Origin: an uncultured Eubacteriales bacterium
GTDB lineage: Bacteria > Bacillota > Clostridia > Oscillospirales > CAG-272
Direction: 5' to 3'
Assembly (NCBI GenBank): GCA_934486825.1
Contig: CAKSQF010000009.1
Span: 1-64,000 of the forward strand
Length of the DNA stretch: 64,000 nt
Shown here: positions 8,326-17,930 of the stretch, piece after piece
Layout of the letters: every line of letters begins with the position of its first letter
Position numbering within the stretch: the stretch's first letter is position 1
Notes under the pieces: model-generated
Seen by the model: only the letters and a program-made list of their open reading frames with translations
Database searches by the model: none
Told to the model about the DNA's origin: nothing
Position numbers and translations under genes: made by a program

Positions 8326-9177
8326 TTATACCTTTTCCCTGATCGCTCCGATCAGATCACCGAGTCCCTGCTCGAATTCGGCACCGTACCAATGATCTTT
8401 ATCCTTTACCGTTCTTTCGATACATCCCACGGTGAAGTCGGCGGCAATCTTTGCGCTTTCAATGAGAGAAATGCCTCTTACATACGAACCGATGAATGCC
8501 GATGCGAAAATATCTCCGGTTCCGTGGCATCCCTTTGATATTTTCCTATGACAGTAATAATCGGACACACCGCCATCGCACACGAGCACGCCCGTCGTTT
8601 CGTCGGTATATCCGACTCCGGTAAGAACGATCTTCTTTGCACCGAGAGCGGACAGCTTTTCGCAAAGACTCTTTACGTAGCCATCATCATATTCGGTTCT
8701 GTATTCGGTATCGGTCAGCAGACATGCCTCGGTTATATTCGGAAGTATTATATCAGCCGATGCGCAGAGCCTCTTCATTGCATCGACAAATCCGGCATCA
8801 AACCCGGGATAGAGTCTGCCGTTATCAGCCATCGCCGGGTCAACCGCCTTAAGTAGCCCGGTATTCGGCTTCCCGAGTCTTTCAAACATCTTTTTTACAA
8901 TATCTATCTGCCTTTTGCTTCCGAGATAGCCGGTATATATTGCGTCGAATCCGATCTTTTCGCTGATCCAATGGTTCATTATAGGTTCCATATCGTCGGT
9001 AAGATCACGGAATGTATAGTTTGAAAATCCGCCTGTATGGGTTGACAGAACCGCAGACGGAAGCACGCAGGTTTCAAGTCCGCATGCCGAAAGGATCGGC
9101 AGTGCAACAGTCAGCGAACACTGCCCGACGCAGGAAATATCCTGAACAGTCAGCACTCTTTTATATTCATTGTTCAT
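8326..9177 (-). CDS. pdxY: Pyridoxal/pyridoxamine kinase
   Basis: Ribokinase-fold kinase of 283 residues that phosphorylates B6 vitamers in the salvage route to pyridoxal phosphate. The N-terminus VLTVQDISCVGQCSLTVALP and the LSTHTGGFSNY segment are typical of the PdxY/PdxK-like kinases of Firmicutes. GCHGTGDIFASAF near residue 225 is the anion hole with the catalytic aspartate. A GGGGAG ribosome site and a promoter lie upstream. It is a single-gene unit. The choice of PdxY over another B6 kinase rests on overall pattern. Confidence 0.82.
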   Translation of the reverse strand: MNNEYKRVLTVQDISCVGQCSLTVALPILSACGLETCVLPSAVLSTHTGGFSNYTFRDLTDDMEPIMNHWISEKIGFDAIYTGYLGSKRQIDIVKKMFERLGKPNTGLLKAVDPAMADNGRLYPGFDAGFVDAMKRLCASADIILPNITEACLLTDTEYRTEYDDGYVKSLCEKLSALGAKKIVLTGVGYTDETTGVLVCDGGVSDYYCHRKISKGCHGTGDIFASAFIGSYVRGISLIESAKIAADFTVGCIERTVKDKDHWYGAEFEQGLGDLIGAIREKV

Positions 9178-9209
9178 TTTAATCGCTCCCCAAAAAAAAT
9201 TACATGCTT

Positions 9210-9237
9210 ATTATAGCATAAAAACGGGCGATATCAA
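9210..9237 (-). promoter_or_regulatory. Promoter of the pyridoxal kinase gene
   Basis: TTGATA (9237-9232), 16-base spacer and TATAAT (9215-9210) on the minus strand, about 35 bases before the start codon. Confidence 0.65.
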
Positions 9238-9297
9238 CCGGAGTGAACGACATTTTACAAAAATCTGTCAAAGATTTTACATTTACGGTGCCGTACC

Positions 9298-10176
9298 TCA
9301 ATACCTGTTCGTTTTCCTTTTTCTGAACTCTGTCGGAGAGCATCCTCTGTAATGGCGGAAAAGCCGTCCGAGATATTGCACCGACGAAAAGCCGGTCGAA
9401 AGCGCTATATCTGTCACGCTTTTCGATGTTGTCGAAAGCATTTCCTCTGCTTTTCTCATCCTGACATAATTTATATACTCACCGACAGTCGTTCCGACGG
9501 TGTTTTTGAACAGTCGGCAAAGATAATATTTATTTATATAGGATTCACCGCTTATCATATCAAGCGACAGCTTTTTCTCACTGTTCGTATTTATATATTC
9601 GATAACGTCCGCAATTTTTTCAAGTTTCGTCACATCGGCAATTTCGTGCAGATCGACAAGCAGCCGATATCTGCGCAAAAAAGCAAGTATTCCGTAAATG
9701 CATGATCTGATATACAGATCATACGCCACTCCCTTTGTCTTATATTCTCGGATCATTCTGTCTATCGCATCCGACACCTCGGTATGCTCCCCCTTTTTTA
9801 CAAGCATATACGGGCTTGCGAAATTGATGTTGATGAAGGCACTGAGATATTTTTCGGTCTGAGGCTCCTTTTCGGCAAGATAGTTTGACGCATCAAGCTG
9901 AACAAGATCACATACCGACCTTTCGGGTCCGGGAATCAGTCTGTGCACGGTATTAGAGTTGACTATCAGCAGATCTCCCACCGAGACCCACTCTGTTTTG
10001 TCGGCAAATCCGCATCTGATCCTGCCGGTTTTGACCTTCACAAGTTCAATCTCTCTGTGAAAATGAAACCCAAGATATCTGGCGCTGTCGATGAGTTCCA
10101 GATCGCAGAAAAGATTCACGTCAAGCTCCGGCAGATTTGACCTTATATGTTCGCTCTCCGATTTAATTTCATTCAC
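9298..10176 (-). CDS. AraC family transcriptional regulator
   Basis: Regulator of 292 residues. The first half is a cupin-like sensor (HFHREIELVKVKTGRIRCGF, VGDLLIVNSNTVHRLIPG). The second half carries two helix-turn-helix units: MISGESYINKYYLCRLFKNTVGTTVGEYINYVRMRKAEEML, then VTDIALSTGFSSVQYLGRLFRHYRGCSPTEFR. GTG is the start codon behind GGGGTG. It is divergent from the MFS transporter and GH39 genes, so it is probably their activator in response to a sugar; that link is positional only. Confidence 0.88.
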   Translation of the reverse strand: MNEIKSESEHIRSNLPELDVNLFCDLELIDSARYLGFHFHREIELVKVKTGRIRCGFADKTEWVSVGDLLIVNSNTVHRLIPGPERSVCDLVQLDASNYLAEKEPQTEKYLSAFININFASPYMLVKKGEHTEVSDAIDRMIREYKTKGVAYDLYIRSCIYGILAFLRRYRLLVDLHEIADVTKLEKIADVIEYINTNSEKKLSLDMISGESYINKYYLCRLFKNTVGTTVGEYINYVRMRKAEEMLSTTSKSVTDIALSTGFSSVQYLGRLFRHYRGCSPTEFRKRKTNRY

Positions 10177-10250
10177 TGCTTTATCACCCCGGTTAAAGTC
10201 AATATTCTTTCACTTACAGTCAATAATAGGACAGAAAAAATCAATATGTG

Positions 10251-10259
10251 TGATATAAT
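10251..10259 (+). promoter_or_regulatory. Extended -10 promoter for the MFS-GH39 operon
   Basis: TGATATAAT is an extended -10 box (TGn-TATAAT) with no clear -35 at the right spacing, as expected for a promoter that needs an activator such as the divergent AraC protein. It lies 47 bases before the chosen start codon and shows that the longer upstream frame from 10147 is not translated. Confidence 0.6.
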
Positions 10260-10305
10260 TATACCAAATGTAAAATTAAATGTCAATGTGACAACAAGAA
10301 AAAAT

Positions 10306-11619
10306 ATGGACAATTCCGAAACAATTTATCAAAGCAAAGAATACATACGGTCCCGCACCGCATACACGCTATACTGCGCATTCGAATATTTTATCACCCT
10401 GCTTATCAGCGATGCCTTTCTGGCAAAGTTACTGAAGGCGATAGGTGTTTCCGACAGTGTTACCGGTATAATTTCATCGATAATATCGTTTGCCTTCCTT
10501 TTTCAGCTGCTCTCGTTTTTTGCGGCAAGCCGTATAAAAAACGCAAAAGCGGTGATAATCGCCGCAAATATAGGCTCACAGCTTCTTTTCGCCGCCATAT
10601 ATCTTATTCCTTTTGCAGACGCAGGCGTAAAGCTGAAAACTTTTTTTGCGATATCATGTCTGGTTACCGGATATGCATTCTCAAACTTCGTAGCCGGTAT
10701 GCTGTTCAAGTGGGCAAACTCATATGTGGACAAATCAAAGCGCGGAATTTTTTCCGCATACAAGGAGGTAATTTCCCTGATCGGCGGAATGATTTTTTCG
10801 CTTGTCATGGGGGTGATCGTCGATTCCTTCGACAGCTCCGGGAACAAATCCGCCGGCTTTCTCTTCCTTGCGATAACCGTTCTTGTGCTGACCTCATTCA
10901 ACTTCATATGTCTCATGCTTATCGGCGGAAAGAACAGCGGCAACACTCAAAAAAGCAATCCTCCCTTCAGTAAAATTATAGCAAACACTCTGAAAAACCG
11001 CAATTTCCGCAGGATTGTTGTTCTGACTATCCTCCAATATACCGCGCTTTACACAACGATCGGCTTTATGGGTGTCTATAAGATCGGAATTCTCGGTTTC
11101 AGTGTCGCCGCAGTACAGATAATAAACATAGTTGCAAACATCTGCCGCGCGGTCGTATCCGCACCGTTCGGACGCTTTTCCGACCGACATTCATATGCCG
11201 TCGGAATGAAGGTTGCCATGGGACTCCTTGCCGCCGCCTTCTTCATAAACATTTTTTCGGCTCCGCAGACAAAGTGGTTTGTAATTATATTCTCGGTGCT
11301 CCATTGCGTAAGCCTCGCCGGTTCCAATCAGAATTCATTCAACATAGTTTACGATTATGTCGAAAACGACTGCATTGTACAGGCGCTTGCGGTAAAGAAC
11401 TGCATCGGCGGGGTATGCGGCTTTCTCGCTTCCCTCATTGCAAGCCGCCTTCTTGCCGTTATCGGTGAAGAAGGGATAAGCGTATTCGGTCTTACGGTAT
11501 ACGGTCAGCAAATCCTTTCGGCAATCTCGGCGGCTGTTGCACTTTCGGCTGTTTTTTACACAAAATACAAAATAGAAAATAACAGATCAAAGGAGAAAAA
11601 TCAAAATGGTCAGAGTTAA
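10306..11619 (+). CDS. MFS transporter
   Basis: Membrane protein of 437 residues with about twelve hydrophobic segments and the MFS-type loop SKRGIFSAYKE between early helices. The start at 10306 is used because the promoter lies inside the longer frame. It overlaps the GH39 gene by 14 bases, so the two are translated together, and it probably imports the sugar or glycoside that the enzyme handles. Substrate unknown. Confidence 0.78.
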   Translation: MDNSETIYQSKEYIRSRTAYTLYCAFEYFITLLISDAFLAKLLKAIGVSDSVTGIISSIISFAFLFQLLSFFAASRIKNAKAVIIAANIGSQLLFAAIYLIPFADAGVKLKTFFAISCLVTGYAFSNFVAGMLFKWANSYVDKSKRGIFSAYKEVISLIGGMIFSLVMGVIVDSFDSSGNKSAGFLFLAITVLVLTSFNFICLMLIGGKNSGNTQKSNPPFSKIIANTLKNRNFRRIVVLTILQYTALYTTIGFMGVYKIGILGFSVAAVQIINIVANICRAVVSAPFGRFSDRHSYAVGMKVAMGLLAAAFFINIFSAPQTKWFVIIFSVLHCVSLAGSNQNSFNIVYDYVENDCIVQALAVKNCIGGVCGFLASLIASRLLAVIGEEGISVFGLTVYGQQILSAISAAVALSAVFYTKYKIENNRSKEKNQNGQS

Positions 11620-12931
11620 CATTGACGTTTCGGACAAAACAGGCGTCATCAAACCGATGCACTCGGTCAACAACGGTCCGGTCGGCGGCAAATCATCAAA
11701 CGTCGAAGCTTACCGTGCGGCGGGAATACCGTATGCTCGCACCCATGACTCATCCTTCAATGCAGGCTACGGAGGAGAGCACACGATTGATGTCCACCTG
11801 ATATTCACAAATTTTGACGCCGACGAATACGACGAAAAATCATATGATTTTACGGTCACCGACAATTACATCAAAGAAATAATGTCCGTTGGTACCAAGG
11901 TCTTCTACCGTCTCGGTTCAAAAATTGAGCACGGCATCAAGAAATACGGCACGGTTGTACCGAAGGATTATCACAAGTGGGCGGTCATCTGCGAACACAT
12001 TATCCGTCACTACAATTACGGCTGGGCTGACGGTTTCCATTACAACATCGAATATTTCGAAATATGGAACGAAGCCGATCTCGGCGCCGGCAATATCAAA
12101 AATCCCTGCTGGCAGGGAACCGAAGAACAGTTCTTCGAATTTTTCAATGTCGCCGCAAATCATCTGAAGAGCTGTTTTCCGGAGCTTAAGATCGGCGGTC
12201 CTGCGCTCGCCTTCTGGAAGCATACCGACTGGGTAAACGGATTCTTTAACAGGCTCACCGCTCCTATCGACTTCTTCTCATGGCACATGTATTCCGACGA
12301 CCCGTCAAAGGTTGCGTCACGCATCCGTGATATCAGAGCTTATCTCGACGCGCACGGACTTGCAAAAGCCGAAAGTATTCTGAACGAATGGAACTATGTC
12401 AAGGCATGGACGGGTGAAAACTGGCATTACAGTCTCGAAACCGAAAAAAATCTGAAAGGCTCCGCCTACATTTCATCGGTTATGCTTGAAAGCCAGAACG
12501 CGCCGCTCGATCATCTCATGTTCTATGATGCACGTCCGTGTTCGATGAACTCAATGTTCAATACCGACATGCCGTGCAAGAAGCTGAAGGGCTACTATCC
12601 GTTCCCCATGTTCAACAGTCTCTATTGTCTGAAAAACGCCGTTTCGGCAACAAGCGATGACGCAGATGTCAGGGTTGCCGCCGCAAACAACGAAAACTGC
12701 TCGGCAATAATGCTCAGCCACTTCAACGACGACGAAAGTACTGCCGAAAAGGAAGTATCCGTACATGTACGTGGCGATCATGCCGGAACAAAGAAAGCAT
12801 CGGTTTACATGCTTGACGACGTCAACAACTGCAAACTGACAAAGGAAGAGGTATTTACATCCGACGAATACACCATTGTTCTGAACATGCCTCTCTACTC
12901 CACATGTCTTATAAAAATCGAATGTGAATAA
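11606..12931 (+). CDS. Glycoside hydrolase family 39-like enzyme (beta-xylosidase type)
   Basis: Cytoplasmic (no signal peptide) glycosidase of 441 residues. The TIM-barrel motif EIWNEADL puts the acid/base glutamate at about residue 156, and SILNEWNY puts the nucleophile at about residue 261, the clan A arrangement used by GH39 beta-xylosidases and alpha-iduronidases. A beta-rich C-terminal domain follows from about residue 335. It overlaps the transporter gene and has its own AAAGGAG site. GH39 is the best fit, but GH30 or GH51-like clan A relatives were not excluded. Confidence 0.75.
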   Translation: MVRVNIDVSDKTGVIKPMHSVNNGPVGGKSSNVEAYRAAGIPYARTHDSSFNAGYGGEHTIDVHLIFTNFDADEYDEKSYDFTVTDNYIKEIMSVGTKVFYRLGSKIEHGIKKYGTVVPKDYHKWAVICEHIIRHYNYGWADGFHYNIEYFEIWNEADLGAGNIKNPCWQGTEEQFFEFFNVAANHLKSCFPELKIGGPALAFWKHTDWVNGFFNRLTAPIDFFSWHMYSDDPSKVASRIRDIRAYLDAHGLAKAESILNEWNYVKAWTGENWHYSLETEKNLKGSAYISSVMLESQNAPLDHLMFYDARPCSMNSMFNTDMPCKKLKGYYPFPMFNSLYCLKNAVSATSDDADVRVAAANNENCSAIMLSHFNDDESTAEKEVSVHVRGDHAGTKKASVYMLDDVNNCKLTKEEVFTSDEYTIVLNMPLYSTCLIKIECE

Positions 12932-12940
12932 TTACGACAC

Positions 12941-12973
12941 AAAAGGTGCGGACAGCATTGTCCGCACCTTTTT
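12941..12973. terminator. Bidirectional intrinsic terminator
   Basis: AAAAGGTGCGGACA pairs with TGTCCGCACCTTTT, between the convergent GH39 and GH78-like genes. Confidence 0.85.
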
Positions 12974-12974
12974 C

Positions 12975-15032
12975 TTATTTATTGATCTTTATAATTACTC
13001 CCTCCGGAGGATGCTTTGCAAGATCCTCGCAGATTGCGATTACCGGGGCGGCAGCCCACGGATGGCAGAGGCTGGTGTTCCATTTTTTATCCTTACCCCA
13101 TGCTTCGAAAAGGGTGGTCGCCCCCTCCCTCAGCATATTGAGCCACGAATTTTCGCCGTCATTCACGGCAAGAAGGTATTCAAGATCATATCTTCCGATC
13201 GCCGCGCAAGCCTTCAAAACGAAATAGGCAAACTGAACGCCGCAAAAAAAGCCCTTCTCTTCTATCATTGAAGCAACAGAATCGTATGCATCCTTTTTCA
13301 GAAAGCCGTAAAAGGCGGGAATTACATTGGAGTGGAGTGAATGATGCGGTTTTCTGCCCGTTTCTCTGTAATATGACAGAGGTCGGTCCGCATACAGCCT
13401 GCGATCGGTGTCATAAAATGCCTTTTCGTATTCTCCGATAACCCCCGAGAAATCGTCGCAAAGTCGGTCTCCGACTATCGCATGCAGCTTATTACGGCAG
13501 ATAAGTGCACCGATATAGTAGGCGTTTACAACATTATGGAGTGTGTCGGGAGCTATCGGATTTTCAAGCCCGCAGTCATAGCCGTCACGCAGATTGGGCG
13601 GCCAATCGACGATATTCCACTTATCCGTGACTCCAACCAGCAGTCGGTTTTCGTTTTCGAATTCTGAAAAATGCGCTATTATACCGTCAACAGTCGGCAG
13701 AAAGCGCGAAACGCTTTCGGCATCGCCCGTATGTCGGTAGTAATTAAGCAGTTGCAGTGGGTACTGAAGTGAAAAATCGGCTATCTCCTGCATATGGGAA
13801 CCGGGTGCGACCGCCATAAGTCCGGGGCATATTGCCGCCGACGCCGCAAAATCCGAAAGAGTTTTCAGGTAAGGCTGTCTGTCGCCGGTTATACACAGCA
13901 ATGCAAGACCGCTTACCGTAAAATCGCCGAGATACTGTCCTTTTTCACGGGTCGGGCAATCAAGAAATCCCTCCTGCGTCGCATATTTCAGGGTATCCCG
14001 ACAGAGAGTCCACACCGATCCGAGCCTTGGGTCATTTGTTTCAAGCAGTCCTTTCGAATCATCAAAAGGATAGTGGCGCACGATTGCTGATATACCGTCT
14101 ATATCTGTCGGTTTATCCGATATGAGATTGACATATCTGAACGCCTTATAGTCATAAAACTCGGGCACATCGATATTTCCGGACAGCGTCAGCGTCTCGG
14201 TATAATTACAGAGCGCTCTCAGTCTGCCGCGCACATTATATCCGTCGGTTTCCTCACCGCATATCACGGTAACCGTATCTCCGGCTCTGCCCTTCAGTCT
14301 CATGTTTAACTGTCCGACGATTTCCCTGCCGAAATCAATGAAAAGCTTTCCGCTCTCGTATCCGACCATGCGCTCGGGATTCAGCTCTTTGATCTCCAAC
14401 ACAGGAGTCGGTGCATCGGCAAATACATGTCCGTGGTCGGGATCAACAACCGCGCTCTCCCATCCGTCACCCTCGCCGAGCTTATCCCGGTTATCTTTCA
14501 GGCGAAAATCAATATTTTCGGTAAATGCGGTATCATAACCGATACGCTCACCGACTCCGTACTCATATGCTCTGCGGCAGATCCAGCCGTCAGAGCTTCC
14601 GAATACCCACTCGCCGTTTTTATACAGATCAAATATACACCCCTGTCGGTTATCGCCGCTGTTCCACACCCTGTTGACAAGCCCCTGATAAAAAACGTGA
14701 AGCGCGATCTTATTGACGTGATTCGGTTTTATGTATCCGCCAAGATCAATCTTATTGAAGCGGTAGAGAAACGGATAACCGGGAGCGGGTCCCTGACAGA
14801 CAAAACTGCCGTTTACATACAGCTTGTAATAATCATCCGCGCTGACATATGCAAAATAATCCGCCGCGCCGTCGGCAATATAGCTGCCGCAGAACCATGT
14901 ATGATCGGCAATGATTCCCTCGCCCGCGCGTGAAACTTTCCCGGGCGTCAGTTCCTTATGAAAATCATCTGTTTTGCAAAGACCCGCGAAACGGGAGGAC
15001 GTTATCCACTGTGAAACAAATTCCATAGCCAC
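12975..15032 (-). CDS. Alpha-L-rhamnosidase-like enzyme (GH78 type)
   Basis: Protein of 685 residues without a signal peptide. The N-terminal third is a beta-sandwich carbohydrate module (SADDYYKLYVNG, IALHVFYQG), followed by VFIDFGREIVGQLNM-type core sequence and an (alpha/alpha)6 barrel. FLDCPTREKGQYLGD near residue 358 corresponds to the GH78 catalytic region DCPQRDE. It probably removes terminal rhamnose or a similar deoxysugar inside the cell. It is downstream of the cupin gene on the same strand, separated by a terminator. It is shorter than many GH78 enzymes, so a related specificity is possible. Confidence 0.75.
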   Translation of the reverse strand: MAMEFVSQWITSSRFAGLCKTDDFHKELTPGKVSRAGEGIIADHTWFCGSYIADGAADYFAYVSADDYYKLYVNGSFVCQGPAPGYPFLYRFNKIDLGGYIKPNHVNKIALHVFYQGLVNRVWNSGDNRQGCIFDLYKNGEWVFGSSDGWICRRAYEYGVGERIGYDTAFTENIDFRLKDNRDKLGEGDGWESAVVDPDHGHVFADAPTPVLEIKELNPERMVGYESGKLFIDFGREIVGQLNMRLKGRAGDTVTVICGEETDGYNVRGRLRALCNYTETLTLSGNIDVPEFYDYKAFRYVNLISDKPTDIDGISAIVRHYPFDDSKGLLETNDPRLGSVWTLCRDTLKYATQEGFLDCPTREKGQYLGDFTVSGLALLCITGDRQPYLKTLSDFAASAAICPGLMAVAPGSHMQEIADFSLQYPLQLLNYYRHTGDAESVSRFLPTVDGIIAHFSEFENENRLLVGVTDKWNIVDWPPNLRDGYDCGLENPIAPDTLHNVVNAYYIGALICRNKLHAIVGDRLCDDFSGVIGEYEKAFYDTDRRLYADRPLSYYRETGRKPHHSLHSNVIPAFYGFLKKDAYDSVASMIEEKGFFCGVQFAYFVLKACAAIGRYDLEYLLAVNDGENSWLNMLREGATTLFEAWGKDKKWNTSLCHPWAAAPVIAICEDLAKHPPEGVIIKINK

Positions 15033-15053
15033 CTCATTCGGTTGTTATTCCGG

Positions 15054-15093
15054 AAAAAGTGCCGCAAATATCTGCTATCTGCGGCACTTTTTT
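15054..15093 (-). terminator. Intrinsic terminator after the cupin gene
   Basis: AAAAAGTGCCGCA and TGCGGCACTTTTTT form a long stem with U-tracts in both directions. It lies directly behind the cupin gene and ahead of the GH78-like gene, so the latter likely has its own promoter or depends on read-through. Confidence 0.8.
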
Positions 15094-15095
15094 AA

Positions 15096-15419
15096 TCAAT
15101 ATGACACTGTAAGCTGCATCTTGAAGGCTTCCTCGGCGTAAACGGCGTGAGGAATGCCTTTGGGCATTATGAGAGTTTCGCCGGCTTCCAGAAAGAAGAC
15201 ATTTTCCCCTACGGTAAATTTTCCCTTGCCTTCAAGGACGGTAACCATTGCGTCGCCGCCTGCCGCATGGGAGGATATTTCCTCGCCCTTTGCAAACGAA
15301 AAAACAGTCATGCTGACATAATCGTTCTGAACAAGCGTTTTACTTACGACCTGTCCTTCCCGGTAATCGACGAGTTGTGAAAGCTTCAGCTTTCTTTCCT
15401 TTTCAATATTCTTGTACAT
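15096..15419 (-). CDS. Cupin domain protein
   Basis: Single-domain cupin of 107 residues. The first cupin motif is ISSHAAGGDAMVTVLEGKGKF, in which one expected histidine is kept and the second is replaced by aspartate; the second motif is LEAGETLIMPKGIPHAV with its histidine. The role is unknown: such proteins may bind metal, isomerise sugars or sense ligands. It starts behind a GAGAG site and is followed by a strong terminator. Confidence 0.75.
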   Translation of the reverse strand: MYKNIEKERKLKLSQLVDYREGQVVSKTLVQNDYVSMTVFSFAKGEEISSHAAGGDAMVTVLEGKGKFTVGENVFFLEAGETLIMPKGIPHAVYAEEAFKMQLTVSY

Positions 15420-15465
15420 TTTTCGATCTCTCTTTTATAAAAGCAGTTTCGGAATCAGTATTTCT

Positions 15466-17064
15466 TCAAAGCGTTGAAAAAATACGTGCTCCCTTTTTTC
15501 TTATCCACATCACAAGCGCAAGGTCTGCGGCAGCGGTCAGAGCGGAAAAACCCGCGGTGTACAATACCGGATAACCGAGTCCCGAAACACAGAATCCCGC
15601 AATAACAAAAACAACACCGTAAAACATTCCGCCGAGCAGGACGATCATAACTCCCATGCTCTGTTTTATCGGAACCATTTCGCTCGTCCATTCGAGATTT
15701 GGCTTTTTCAGATTCACGAAAATTCCGGTCAGCGCCGACATAAGCACGAAAAGCTGCGGAAGCAGAAGCAATAATACTCCCATCACGACCGACGGCTTTA
15801 TTACCACAACACCGACAACCGAGCAGATTGCCACCGGAACCGATGTCAGGAGCAGGTGAAGCTTTACTTTTGCACAAAGCGGTTTTACCGGGTCGATCGG
15901 CAGTGACTGGAGTATATATATCGACTTACCTTCAAGCGACACCGACGGTGCGGTAATATCATTCATGGACGAAAGCACGCAGATCATTGCGACAAACACT
16001 ATTACGATTTCGTTGCGGTTAAATTCAAACTCATTCAGAAACAGGTTAAAAATGTTGTTTCCCTGTACCGCAAGGTACACGGCGACAGCTATTATGAAAA
16101 CGGTTCCGAACCCGCAGTTAAGCATATACGTAGGGCTGTGCATAAACCGCGCCGCTTCTTTTGCCAAAAGAGCGGAAGAAGTGCTTTTCATTCTTGCCTT
16201 CTTCGACTTATATTTCACCCGCTCTGTTTTTGACACCGAGGTTGCAATCGAGATAAAGCTTTTTGAGAGCAGATACCAGACAAGAGCAAGCGCAAGCAGG
16301 GTAACCGCAGTGAGAATCAGAATCGACAGGATATTTCCGGTTCCGACGCTTCCGAGCACATATATCGGATATGCGGCTCCTTTTATTGCTTTTCCAACAC
16401 TCTCAAGATTCTGCAAAAGACCGGTAATCAGTTCATTTGCTTTAAAATACACAATGTAATATATTGCGAGAAAAGCGAGAGAGAGCAAAACAGTTATGAT
16501 GCTCCTGTTCTTCAGCTTCTGACTTATCCGTGCGACAAGATAGCCGAGTGCACATGACAGCACAAGGACTATGAGCGATATCATAATTACAAGTATCAGA
16601 CTGCCTATTACCGAAAGCACCGTCTGCCCTGCCGTTATGAAATAGACGACAATTGCCGGCAGTATGACAACAGCCGAGAACATAAGTCCCATAAGATACA
16701 CGCTGAGCAGTCTCGAAACAAGCAGACATCTCACCGGAATCGGCATCGAAAGCAGCATATCGTTATCCTTGGCAAGGTACAGTCCCGAATACGTATTGAA
16801 AACGCTTCCGAAAATGCCCAATGCGATCGCTATCATGCCGATTATCGCAAAATACATCCAGTCAAGTCCCGCATCCACCATGGGCTTACACATTGTAAGT
16901 GCCAGGTAGGTGAACATTCCCCCGATTGCACAGACCAGGAGCAACGCATAAAGTATTACGAAAATGATACTTGTGACCTTACTGCGGGCTTTCCCCTTCT
17001 TCCTGTCATAGAAAAAGCTTTGGTTGATCTCCGCAAACTGTTTTTTCAGCAAAGTTTTAAGCAT
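15466..17064 (-). CDS. ABC exporter permease subunit
   Basis: Large membrane protein of 532 residues with at least eleven hydrophobic segments, resembling ABC-2-type exporter permeases that come as one long polypeptide. The start MLKTLLKKQFAEINQSFFYD at 17064 follows GGGAGG; the longer frame to 17163 would run into the ATPase gene. It begins 16 bases after the ATPase gene ends, so the two form one transporter. The cargo cannot be read from sequence; drugs, lipids and peptides are all possible. Confidence 0.78.
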   Translation of the reverse strand: MLKTLLKKQFAEINQSFFYDRKKGKARSKVTSIIFVILYALLLVCAIGGMFTYLALTMCKPMVDAGLDWMYFAIIGMIAIALGIFGSVFNTYSGLYLAKDNDMLLSMPIPVRCLLVSRLLSVYLMGLMFSAVVILPAIVVYFITAGQTVLSVIGSLILVIMISLIVLVLSCALGYLVARISQKLKNRSIITVLLSLAFLAIYYIVYFKANELITGLLQNLESVGKAIKGAAYPIYVLGSVGTGNILSILILTAVTLLALALVWYLLSKSFISIATSVSKTERVKYKSKKARMKSTSSALLAKEAARFMHSPTYMLNCGFGTVFIIAVAVYLAVQGNNIFNLFLNEFEFNRNEIVIVFVAMICVLSSMNDITAPSVSLEGKSIYILQSLPIDPVKPLCAKVKLHLLLTSVPVAICSVVGVVVIKPSVVMGVLLLLLPQLFVLMSALTGIFVNLKKPNLEWTSEMVPIKQSMGVMIVLLGGMFYGVVFVIAGFCVSGLGYPVLYTAGFSALTAAADLALVMWIRKKGARIFSTL

Positions 17065-17080
17065 AGATTTTTCCTCCCGA

Positions 17081-17791
17081 TCAGGCGTTATCGGCAAGTT
17101 CAAGGAATACATCCTCAAGACTTTCGTCCCCTCTGACCTCTTCCATGGTTCCCGAGCGCACAAGCTTGCCTTTACTGATTATTGCGACCCTGTCACAAAG
17201 CTTTTCGGCAACCTCCAGTACGTGGGTTGAGAAAAATATCGCCCCTCCGTTATCGCAAAGCTCACGCATCATTGTTTTCAGCAGATGCGCGGCTGTCGGG
17301 TCAAGTCCGACAAACGGTTCGTCCATGATAACAAGCTTCGGATCATGAATCCATGCCGATATCACCGCCAGTTTCTGCTTCATACCGTGCGAATAGGCGG
17401 AAACCGGCTGTCCGAGGTCTTCGGTAAGTCCGAATGCGTCGGCATATTTTTTTATCCGCTCACTGCGTACATCGGCAGGAACTCCGAAAATATCCGCAAC
17501 AAAATTAAGATATTTTATTCCCGTCATAAATTCATACAGGTCGGGATTATCCGGGATATATGCAATTTTCTTTTTGCACTCTATCGGCGCGTCCTTTATC
17601 GACTTACCGTCGATAAAAATATTTCCGCCGTCAAAATCGAGTATGCCGACCACCGACTTCAGAGTCGTGGTCTTGCCCGCTCCGTTATGCCCTATAAATC
17701 CGTATATTTCGCCCTTCGCGATATGCAGTGACAGATCGTCAACCGCCTTTTTATCGCCGTATGTCTTTGTTAAGTGTTCAATTTTAAGCAT
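17081..17791 (-). CDS. ABC transporter ATP-binding protein (exporter type)
   Basis: Nucleotide-binding subunit of 236 residues with Walker A GHNGAGKTT, signature AYSHGMKQKLA, Walker B LVIMDEPFVGLDP and the H-loop STHVLE. The SHGM form of the signature is common in ABC-2 exporters. The start at 17791 has a perfect AAGGAGG site, while the longer frame to 17815 places the ribosome site inside the gene. Partner of the downstream permease and driven by the promoter at 17843-17871. Confidence 0.9.
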   Translation of the reverse strand: MLKIEHLTKTYGDKKAVDDLSLHIAKGEIYGFIGHNGAGKTTTLKSVVGILDFDGGNIFIDGKSIKDAPIECKKKIAYIPDNPDLYEFMTGIKYLNFVADIFGVPADVRSERIKKYADAFGLTEDLGQPVSAYSHGMKQKLAVISAWIHDPKLVIMDEPFVGLDPTAAHLLKTMMRELCDNGGAIFFSTHVLEVAEKLCDRVAIISKGKLVRSGTMEEVRGDESLEDVFLELADNA

Positions 17792-17842
17792 ATGCTCCTC
17801 CTTACCGATCCGCATCGGGTACGGACAACAGGTATCCGTCCC

Positions 17843-17871
17843 ATTATACTAACATTTGAAAATGTTGTCAA
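17843..17871 (-). promoter_or_regulatory. Sigma-A promoter of the ABC exporter operon
   Basis: TTGACA (17871-17866), 17-base spacer, TATAAT (17848-17843). The spacer is itself a near palindrome, ACATTTTCAAATGTTAG, with ACATTT and AAATGT arms, and may bind a regulator. Confidence 0.8.
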
Positions 17872-17897
17872 TAGAATAAGGAAAATCTCAACCAAAA

Positions 17898-17922
17898 AAC
17901 AGCAGACACACAGTCTGCTGTT
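17898..17922 (-). terminator. Intrinsic terminator of the amino acid ABC operon
   Basis: AACAGCAGAC pairs with GTCTGCTGTT, followed by a U-rich run on the minus strand, directly after the ATPase gene at 17931. Confidence 0.8.
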
Positions 17923-17930
17923 ATATTTTT

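Noticed and set aside
10147..10305. MFS transporter start at 10147
   Set aside because: The extended -10 promoter at 10251 lies inside this stretch, so it is not in the mRNA; it also overlaps the start of the divergent AraC gene.
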